From: an uncultured Ruminococcus sp.
GTDB taxonomy: Bacteria; Bacillota; Clostridia; Oscillospirales; Ruminococcaceae
Direction of reading: 5' to 3'
NCBI GenBank assembly: GCA_946404705.1
Contig: CAMJES010000045.1
Span: forward strand, 1-10,915
DNA: 10,915 nucleotides
Position 1 is the first letter of the stretch, and each line of letters opens with the position of its first letter. The position numbers were made by a program, and so were the translations under genes. This document shows positions 5,518 to 10,915 of the stretch, piece after piece. The notes beneath the pieces were generated by a model, which saw nothing but the letters and a program-made list of their open reading frames with translations, did not search any database and was not told the DNA's origin.

Positions 5518-6651
5518 ATGGCAAATGAACCCGTAAAAAGAAATGTACTGCTTAATCCCGGCCCTGCGACAACCACCGATACAGTTAAATATGCACAGGT
5601 CGTTCCGGATATCTGTCCCCGTGAAAAGGAGTTCGGTGATATCATGCGCAATATGCGCGGCGAGCTTGTAAAGATAGTCCACGGCGACCCCGAAAAGTTC
5701 ACATCGGTGCTTTTCACAGGCTCGGGAACAATGAATATTGACGTCTGCGTAAACTCGCTCGTTCCCGATGGAAAGAAGATACTCTTTGCGGATAACGGAG
5801 CTTACACATCAAGAGGAGTTGAGGTCGCTGCGGCATATCATATCCCTTATATCGACCTTAAATCGCCGTTCGATGAACCCGTTGACCCCGAAAAGGTAGA
5901 GGAAGCGCTCAAAGCCGACCCCGATATCGCAGTTGTCTACACAACGCACAACGAAACGGGTACGGGCGTACTTAATCCTATCCGCAAAATTGGCGAAATC
6001 GCCCACAAGTACGGCTGTACATTTATCGTTGACACGACTTCTACTTATGCGATGATACCCATTGATATCGAGAAGGACAACGTTGACTTCGTTATGGCTT
6101 CGGCACAGAAAGGACTTATGGCATTCACGGGACTTTCGTTCGTTGTCGGCAGAACGGCACTTATCGAAAAGTCCAAGGAATACACAACGCGTTCCTATTA
6201 CTGCAATCTTTATTTACAGTATGACTTCTTCGAAAAAACGGGCGAAATGCACTTCACGCCTCCCGTTCAGACGGTTTATGCAACCGCTCAGGCTATCAAG
6301 GAATACTGGGCAGACGGCGAGGAAAAGCGTTATCAGCGTCATGTTGACGTTTGGAACGCTATCCACGAGGGCAAGGAACGCCTTGGCTTCAAGGATATCA
6401 TCAAGAAGGAATATCAGAGCAAAATGGTCGTTTCCATTAAATATCCAAACGACCCGAACTGGGATTTCACCAAAATTCACGATTACTGCTATGAGCGCGG
6501 ATTTACGATCTACCCCGGCAAGGTCGCAAGCACGGACACATTCCGACTTTGCACTCTTGGACAGATATACCCCAAGGATATCGAGGATTTTTGGAAGGTG
6601 TTTGAGGAAGCCTGCGTAAAGACGGGCGTTTCCATTCCTGCAAAATATTAA
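5518..6651 (+). CDS. phnW: PhnW-type 2-aminoethylphosphonate transaminase
   Basis: This is a class V (fold type I) PLP-dependent aminotransferase of the PhnW family, which transfers the amino group of 2-aminoethylphosphonate to pyruvate, giving phosphonoacetaldehyde and alanine. The 377-residue product shows NPGPATTT at 13-20, FTGSGTM at 66-72, HNETGTGVLNP at 144-154, the PLP-binding Asp172 in VDTTST, the Schiff-base Lys198 in ASAQKG, and IYPGK at 331-335 followed by Arg343 in FRLCTLG. These match the order and spacing of Salmonella PhnW. The ATG at 5518 is chosen over one at 5455 because AAAGGAG lies 9 bases upstream and the promoter overlaps the earlier ATG. The DICPREKEF block (31-39) resembles, from memory, enzymes tied to AEP biosynthesis, so the physiological direction is open. 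The neighbouring importer favours breakdown. Another small amine substrate is possible. Confidence 0.82.
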   Translation: MANEPVKRNVLLNPGPATTTDTVKYAQVVPDICPREKEFGDIMRNMRGELVKIVHGDPEKFTSVLFTGSGTMNIDVCVNSLVPDGKKILFADNGAYTSRGVEVAAAYHIPYIDLKSPFDEPVDPEKVEEALKADPDIAVVYTTHNETGTGVLNPIRKIGEIAHKYGCTFIVDTTSTYAMIPIDIEKDNVDFVMASAQKGLMAFTGLSFVVGRTALIEKSKEYTTRSYYCNLYLQYDFFEKTGEMHFTPPVQTVYATAQAIKEYWADGEEKRYQRHVDVWNAIHEGKERLGFKDIIKKEYQSKMVVSIKYPNDPNWDFTKIHDYCYERGFTIYPGKVASTDTFRLCTLGQIYPKDIEDFWKVFEEACVKTGVSIPAKY

Positions 6652-6663
6652 TAGTATATTTTC

Positions 6664-6695
6664 AAAGCTGTACGGTTTTTCTGTACAGCTTTTTT
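6664..6695 (+). terminator. Intrinsic terminator after the aminotransferase
   Basis: AAAGCTGTAC (6664-6673) pairs perfectly with GTACAGCTTT (6683-6692) around a 9-base loop, and the T-run continues to 6695. It begins 12 bases after the aminotransferase stop codon. It should separate that gene from the ABC operon, which has its own promoter. Confidence 0.88.
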
Positions 6696-6893
6696 CTGTC
6701 AAGAAATTTGAACAAAATGCAATTTGCAATAAAGTAACTTGCAAAAGATTATAAAATTGTTAAGATAATGTTTTGAATAAATATTCAGGATATATCGAAA
6801 TTTACAGCGTTTATGCTACTTAGACAAAAATTGGTGTCAAAACTCTTTATGAATGTTAATTTGCATAAACTTTCAAAAATTGACAAAAACAGG
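6696..6893. other. AT-rich spacer upstream of ABC operon promoter
   Basis: Between the terminator and the ABC-operon promoter lie about 200 AT-rich bases without a credible reading frame. They hold a near-perfect palindrome, TGCAATTTGCA (about 6718-6728), and a degenerate dyad TTGGTGTCAA at 6831-6840 that resembles the operator core. An isolated TTGACA at 6880-6885 has no -10 box at proper spacing. The length is more than a single promoter needs, so added regulatory sites are possible. Confidence 0.5.
6831..6840. promoter_or_regulatory. Weak candidate auxiliary operator
   Basis: TTGGTGTCAA agrees with the operator core TTGGCGCCAA at 8 of 10 positions but is a poor match in the flanks. Its centre is 74 bases, about seven helical turns, from the centre of site 3. 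That would suit DNA looping, but chance is a serious alternative in this AT-rich region. Confidence 0.25.
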
Positions 6894-6922
6894 TTTACAG
6901 AAACTTGGCAACAAGTTATAAT
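6894..6922 (+). promoter_or_regulatory. ABC transporter operon promoter
   Basis: The -35 TTTACA (6894-6899) and a perfect -10 TATAAT (6917-6922) are separated by 17 bases. The spacer contains the inverted repeat AACTTG-GCAA-CAAGTT. The predicted start near 6929 gives a leader of about 55 bases before the ATPase gene. Confidence 0.75.
6902..6917. promoter_or_regulatory. Putative operator site 3 (ABC operon)
   Basis: AACTTGGCAACAAGTT has perfect 6-base inverted arms (AACTTG/CAAGTT) and matches the consensus AACTTGGCGCCAAGTT at 14 of 16 positions, with the central GC changed to AA. Its last base is the first base of the -10 box, the same register as site 2. Occupancy should block polymerase. 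Confidence 0.7.
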
Positions 6923-6983
6923 AATAACAGACTTAAAACAACGGTAACACACTTATAACACAGATGATAAGAGGTGCAAGGCT

Positions 6984-8039
6984 ATGTCAGAACTGCTTAG
7001 AGCAGAGGGCATCACAAAAAAATACGGAAGCTTTACTGCTCTCGATAATGTCAGCATGAGTGCGGAAGAGGGTGAATTCGTTTGTCTTCTTGGGCCGTCA
7101 GGCTGCGGAAAAACAACGCTTCTGCGAATTATCGCAGGACTTGAAAATGCTACCGAGGGAAAGATTTACATCGGCGGCGAGGATGCGACAAAGCTGCACC
7201 CGAGCAAGCGCAACTTCGGTATCGTTTTTCAGTCGTATGCGCTTTTTCCGAATCTTAAGGTTTGGCAGAATATAGACTTCGGACTGAAATGCAAGAAAGT
7301 CCCGAAAGCAGAGCGTGAAGAACGCATTGCAGAGGTGCTTGACCTTGTAAATATCACCGACCACAAGGATAAATATCCTTCGCAGCTTTCGGGCGGTCAG
7401 CAGCAGCGTGTTGCTATCGCAAGAGCGCTCGCACTTTCGCCAAAGTTCCTGCTGCTTGACGAGCCGCTTTCCGCGCTTGACGCAAAGGTGCGGCAGAAAG
7501 TTCGCGTTGAGCTTAAAAATCTCCAGAACAAGCTCGGCATCACAACGATAATGGTAACGCACGACCAAGAGGAAGCACTTACAATGGCGGATAAGATAGT
7601 TGTTATGAACAACGCCTGCATAAAGCAGATAGGCACTCCGAACGAGGTCTACGACCACCCCGATTCGCCGTTCGTTGCAGATTTTATCGGCTCGATAAAT
7701 ATGTTCACAACGAATTACAACGAGGATAACGACGACCCGAACAGATTCAAGATAAAGGCTATCCGTCCCGAAAATATCGAAGTTCTTCCGAACACCGCTC
7801 CCGAGGGAGTAAAGGTCAAGGTCATAAACATCGAATTCCACGGCGCGACCTACCGCCTTACCCTGCGGCTTCGTGAGGATTCCGCGGTGACGCTTATGGA
7901 CAACGACATAACGGTCGATGTTCCGACAAGCGTTTTCACCGAGTATGACATTAAGCAGGGCGGTCACATCAAGGTCAAATTCAACGACAGCAGAATGATC
8001 TACTACAACACCGACAAGGAGCAGCCTGTGTTGGTATAA
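6984..8039 (+). CDS. ABC importer ATP-binding protein, AEP/Fbp type
   Basis: This is the ATPase of an ABC importer of the polyamine/iron/phosphonate (PotA/FbpC/PhnT) class. The 351-residue protein has Walker A GPSGCGKT at 37-44, Q-loop Gln83 in VFQSYALFP, signature LSGGQQQR at 135-142, Walker B LLLDE at 156-160, D-loop SALD at 163-166 and the switch His193. A C-terminal TOBE-like regulatory domain spans about 255-345. All catalytic residues are present. The start is supported by GAGGTG 7 bases upstream. It heads an operon with the fused permease and binding protein, under a promoter carrying the shared operator. Putative AEP import is inferred from operon type and the nearby PhnW-like enzyme. 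Fe3+, spermidine/putrescine or another phosphonate cannot be excluded from the ATPase alone. Confidence 0.9.
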   Translation: MSELLRAEGITKKYGSFTALDNVSMSAEEGEFVCLLGPSGCGKTTLLRIIAGLENATEGKIYIGGEDATKLHPSKRNFGIVFQSYALFPNLKVWQNIDFGLKCKKVPKAEREERIAEVLDLVNITDHKDKYPSQLSGGQQQRVAIARALALSPKFLLLDEPLSALDAKVRQKVRVELKNLQNKLGITTIMVTHDQEEALTMADKIVVMNNACIKQIGTPNEVYDHPDSPFVADFIGSINMFTTNYNEDNDDPNRFKIKAIRPENIEVLPNTAPEGVKVKVINIEFHGATYRLTLRLREDSAVTLMDNDITVDVPTSVFTEYDIKQGGHIKVKFNDSRMIYYNTDKEQPVLV

Positions 8040-8052
8040 GGAAGTGATTAAA

Positions 8053-9807
8053 ATGTCAAGGAGCAGACTTACAGACAGAATAAGTCCTGCGGAGATACTG
8101 CAAAGACTGATAATAATCCTTTCGGTCGTATGCTTTGTGTTTTTCCTTATCGTTCCGATAATAACGATATTTTCGGGCGTTGTTACCGACAGCAAGGGCA
8201 ACTATGTCGGAATGGAAAACTTCCGCAGTTATTTTGCAAATCCGTCGCTTTTGACTGCGATACTCAACTCGATAAAGATATCGGTCGTAACTACATTGAT
8301 AAGCGTTACGATAGCATATATGCTTGCCTATGCAATGAACCGAACGGCGATAAAGTGCAAAGCGGTATACAAATACATTTCGATGCTGCCGCTTTTCGTT
8401 CCGACAATGGTTCACGGACTTGCGCTTACATATCTTTTCGGCAAGAAGGGCATTCTCACAAGCATGGGAGTTGATTTTCCCGTTGCAGGCGAGGTAGGCA
8501 TTGTAATTGCGGAGGTCATTTACACTCTTCCGCAGGCATATATGGTGCTTATGGTCGCTTTGAGCAGCACAGACTACCGTCTTTACGAAGCTGCTTCGGC
8601 TTTCGGTTCATCATCGGTACGAAGCTTCTTCTCGATAACCCTCCCGGGTTCAAAATATGGTCTTATCAGCGCCGCAACGCTTTGCTTCACGCTCAGCTTC
8701 ACCGACTTCGGCGCGCCGCAGGCAATCGGTGCAAACTACCCTGTGCTTTCAACGAGCATTTATAAATATGTTGTCGGTCAGCAAAATTTCCAGATGGGTG
8801 CTGTTATCGGCGTTCTGCTCACGATACCTGCGGTAATTTCGTTCGCGATAGACCGTATCTCCGCAAAGAAAGCGGCGAACAACGAGATATCCTCAAAGGC
8901 TGTTGCCTATAAGATAACCCCGTCAACAGGGCGCGATATTTTCTATCAGATATTCTGCACGGTCGTTTCGATACTTATTTTGAGCATATTCCTTGCAGTA
9001 TTTACGATTGCATTCATCAAACGCTGGCCTTATGAAAAGGTGTTCACGCTCGAACATTTCGATTTCAGCAGCAAGCTTGTCGGAAGCGGCATTTCCACCT
9101 TTATATTCAGCATAAAAATGGCTGCAATAACCGCAATAGCAGGAACCCTTGCAGTGTTCCTCACGGCGTATATGGTTTACAAAACACGCCCGATGCCTAT
9201 GCTGCGCAAGACGATACATTTCTGCTCTATGCTGCCGATGGCTCTCCCCGGAATGGTTGTCGGACTTGCATACATAATGTTCTTCAACAAGCCGTTTTTC
9301 GACATTGAAGCATTGCAGATAAGGGTCATGAATCCGTTCAACGTTCTTTATCAGACGATGTGGATAATGGTCATTGCGAATATTATACACATGTTTTCAA
9401 CGACCTATATCACCGCTTCGACCGCGCTCAAAAAGCTTGACAAGGAATATGAAAACGCAGCCGATTCGATGAACATACCGTTTTATAAGATAATGGCAAA
9501 GGTTTCGATACCGATGTGCATAACGGCAGTTCTTGAAACTGCGCAGTATTTCTTCCTCAACAGCATGACGACGATATCGGCACTTGTATTCCTCTATTCG
9601 CCGCAGTCTAAGCCTGCTGCGCTCTCGCTCGTAAGCATGGAGGATAACGGAGATTTCGAATCCGCAGCCGCAATGTCGCTGATAATATTCGCCTGCAATG
9701 TCGGAATGAGAATTATATACGAAATCGTAAACAAGACTCTTGCAAAGAGAATGAGCCGCTGGGAAAATCCGAAGCAGGCTGAAAAAACTGCAAAAAAAGC
9801 AGCGTGA
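8053..9807 (+). CDS. Double-length ABC permease, AEP/Fbp type
   Basis: This 584-residue membrane protein carries two binding-protein-dependent permease domains in one chain, as in FbpB-like and putative AEP (PhnU2-type) importers. It can therefore form the whole membrane channel. Two EAA loops that dock on the ATPase are visible: EAASAFGSSSVRSFFSITLP at 179-198 and ENAADSMNIPFYKIMAKVSIP at 467-487. About twelve hydrophobic segments lie in two halves, separated by a polar linker near 268-295. It ends in a Lys/Ala-rich cytoplasmic tail. The ATG at 8053 is preferred over an in-frame GTG at 8044, because AAGGA (8038-8042) lies 10 bases before the ATG but only one before the GTG. The ribosome site overlaps the ATPase stop codon, suggesting coupled translation. 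Confidence 0.9.
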   Translation: MSRSRLTDRISPAEILQRLIIILSVVCFVFFLIVPIITIFSGVVTDSKGNYVGMENFRSYFANPSLLTAILNSIKISVVTTLISVTIAYMLAYAMNRTAIKCKAVYKYISMLPLFVPTMVHGLALTYLFGKKGILTSMGVDFPVAGEVGIVIAEVIYTLPQAYMVLMVALSSTDYRLYEAASAFGSSSVRSFFSITLPGSKYGLISAATLCFTLSFTDFGAPQAIGANYPVLSTSIYKYVVGQQNFQMGAVIGVLLTIPAVISFAIDRISAKKAANNEISSKAVAYKITPSTGRDIFYQIFCTVVSILILSIFLAVFTIAFIKRWPYEKVFTLEHFDFSSKLVGSGISTFIFSIKMAAITAIAGTLAVFLTAYMVYKTRPMPMLRKTIHFCSMLPMALPGMVVGLAYIMFFNKPFFDIEALQIRVMNPFNVLYQTMWIMVIANIIHMFSTTYITASTALKKLDKEYENAADSMNIPFYKIMAKVSIPMCITAVLETAQYFFLNSMTTISALVFLYSPQSKPAALSLVSMEDNGDFESAAAMSLIIFACNVGMRIIYEIVNKTLAKRMSRWENPKQAEKTAKKAA

Positions 9808-9870
9808 CACTTATTTCACGATAATCAGATGCAGATTTTGCATTTGAGATATATTTAAGGAGATGTTTTT

Positions 9871-10871
9871 ATGAAAAGGAAAAGAAGAATCGCATCGTTC
9901 ATCGCAGCAATGGCTATGCTTTCGCTGATGACGACAGGCTGTGTTCAGAAAATGGATACGCCAACGGACGAAACAACAACAGCTGCAGCAACCGAGGGAG
10001 CAGCTGCCGAAACAGAAGGTTCGGACAGCAGCGGTACGGTAAGCGACACCATTTCGGTTTATACTGCGCTTGAAGATGATATTATCGAAGAATATCTGAC
10101 CTCGTTCAGAGCGCAGTACCCCGATATCAACATTGAGATAACCCGTGACTCCACAGGTACTATCATTTCAAAGCTTATTGCAGAAAAGGACGCTCCCGTT
10201 TGTGACGTTCTCTGGGGAACAGCCGTAACGAGCCTTCTCGGACTGGATGAATACGGACTTATCGAACCGTATGACCCCGAGGGTATCGACAGAGTTCTTC
10301 CTCAGTTCAAGGATAAGGAATCGCCCTGCCGCTGGGTAGGAATTGACGTTCCCGAAACTGCAATGCTCGTCAACACGGCAGAGTGCGAAAAGCTTGGTAT
10401 TCCCGTTCCGACATCCTATGCCGACCTTATTGATCCGGTATATGCAGGTCACATCGCAATGTCCGATCCTACCTCGTCCGGAACAGGCTTGTTCATCATC
10501 AACGGAATCCTCCAGATGATGGCTGAAACCAAGGGCGATTATACAAAAGGCTGGGAGTATCTCGATCAGTTCGACAAGAACGTTATCGAGTACACACCGT
10601 CAGGTTCAAAGCCTGCTAAGATGGTTGCTTCGGGCGAAGCTCTCATCGGTCTTTCGATGGGCTACCGCTGTGTAACTCTTGCAGCAGAAAATCCCGAATG
10701 TCAGGTAGTATTCCCGTCCGAGGGTTCCGCTTGGGACGTTGAGGCAAACTGCCTTATCAAAAAGGACAACATCAAGGAAGCCGCAAAGATCTTCTGCGAC
10801 TGGGCAATCTCCGATGCAGCAATGGCTTCCTATCAGAAGGAATATCCTATTATTGCAACAGGCGGTGACGG
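9871..10871 (+). CDS. Lipoprotein solute-binding protein, AEP type, 3' truncated
   Basis: This is the extracellular substrate-binding lipoprotein of the ABC importer, of the Fbp/ThiB/PhnS-like periplasmic-binding fold. An N-terminal signal with KRKRR, a hydrophobic helix and MTTGC gives likely lipidation at Cys24, although Thr at -3 is not ideal. A low-complexity Thr/Ala/Glu/Ser linker (about 29-57) tethers the domain beginning SVYTALEDDIIEEYLTSF. AAGGAG lies 8 bases before the ATG, and the gene is 63 nt after the permease. The genuine sequence gives 333 residues, ending in PIIATGGD. The next codon runs into adapter sequence, so the apparent DRKSVV end and stop codon are artefacts. Family length suggests only the last few tens of residues are missing. 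The substrate cannot be proven; AEP is inferred from the transporter type and the PhnW-like neighbour. Confidence 0.85.
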
Positions 10872-10915
10872 AGATCGGAAGAGCGTCGTGTAGGGAAAGA
10901 GTGTAGATCTCGGTG
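10872..10915 (-). other. Illumina adapter contamination
   Basis: The final 44 bases begin AGATCGGAAGAGCGTCGTGT and continue in agreement with the reverse complement of the TruSeq universal adapter. In frame they encode DRKSVV and a stop, a familiar adapter-derived false C-terminus. The biological sequence therefore ends at or just before 10871, and the contig end is an assembly limit rather than a gene boundary. Confidence 0.97.

Noticed and set aside
7098..8201. A 367-residue minus-strand frame opposite the ABC ATPase
   Set aside because: It is antisense to a gene with every ABC ATPase motif, and its Cys/Arg-rich composition is typical of a shadow frame.
9808..9870. Terminator between the permease and binding-protein genes
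   Set aside because: Only a 5-bp ATGCA/TGCAT stem without a T-run is present, so the binding protein probably stays in the operon.

Overview
The window reads as one end of a metagenome-style contig from a low-to-moderate GC Gram-positive anaerobe, most likely a gut Clostridia/Oscillospiraceae-type bacterium. This is inferred from purine-rich ribosome binding sites (AAGGAG, AGAGGTG, GGAGGG), sigma-A-like promoters, AT-rich intergenic DNA, an acidic Thr/Glu-rich lipoprotein linker and dense palindromic repeats. The last 44 bases are not biological: they match the reverse complement of the Illumina TruSeq universal adapter and create a false C-terminus on the final gene.

Layout. Bases 1-680 hold no credible gene. 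They are a nest of palindromes, with an imperfect inverted repeat at both ends and four or more large hairpins between. Bases 681-4248, minus strand, are a compact eutA-eutB-eutC operon encoding adenosylcobalamin-dependent ethanolamine ammonia-lyase and its reactivase, with 12 and 16 nt between genes. Bases 4249-4547 hold the eutA promoter, a leader hairpin that looks like an intrinsic terminator, and a palindromic repeat. A DMT/EamA-type transporter (4548-5396, minus) diverges from a PhnW-type aminotransferase (5518-6651, plus), which ends at a clear terminator. A second plus-strand operon follows from 6984: ABC ATPase, double-length permease and lipoprotein solute-binding protein, resembling 2-aminoethylphosphonate (AEP) importers of the Fbp/PhnSTU class.

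The main discovery candidate is regulatory. Three intergenic regions each carry a version of the 16-bp dyad AACTTGGCGCCAAGTT: before eutA (4359-4374), between the EamA gene and the aminotransferase (5444-5459), and before the ABC operon (6902-6917). In the aminotransferase and ABC promoters the dyad fills the -35/-10 spacer in exactly the same register. In the eutA and EamA-gene promoters it abuts the upstream edge of the -35 box. This suggests one unidentified regulator controls all four units.

A plausible joint role is scavenging of aminoethyl compounds. Ethanolamine would be split by EutBC to acetaldehyde and ammonia. AEP would be imported, then transaminated to phosphonoacetaldehyde, whose known hydrolysis by PhnX also gives acetaldehyde. 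No phosphonatase, shell protein, aldehyde dehydrogenase or regulator gene is in the window, so the pathway is inferred.
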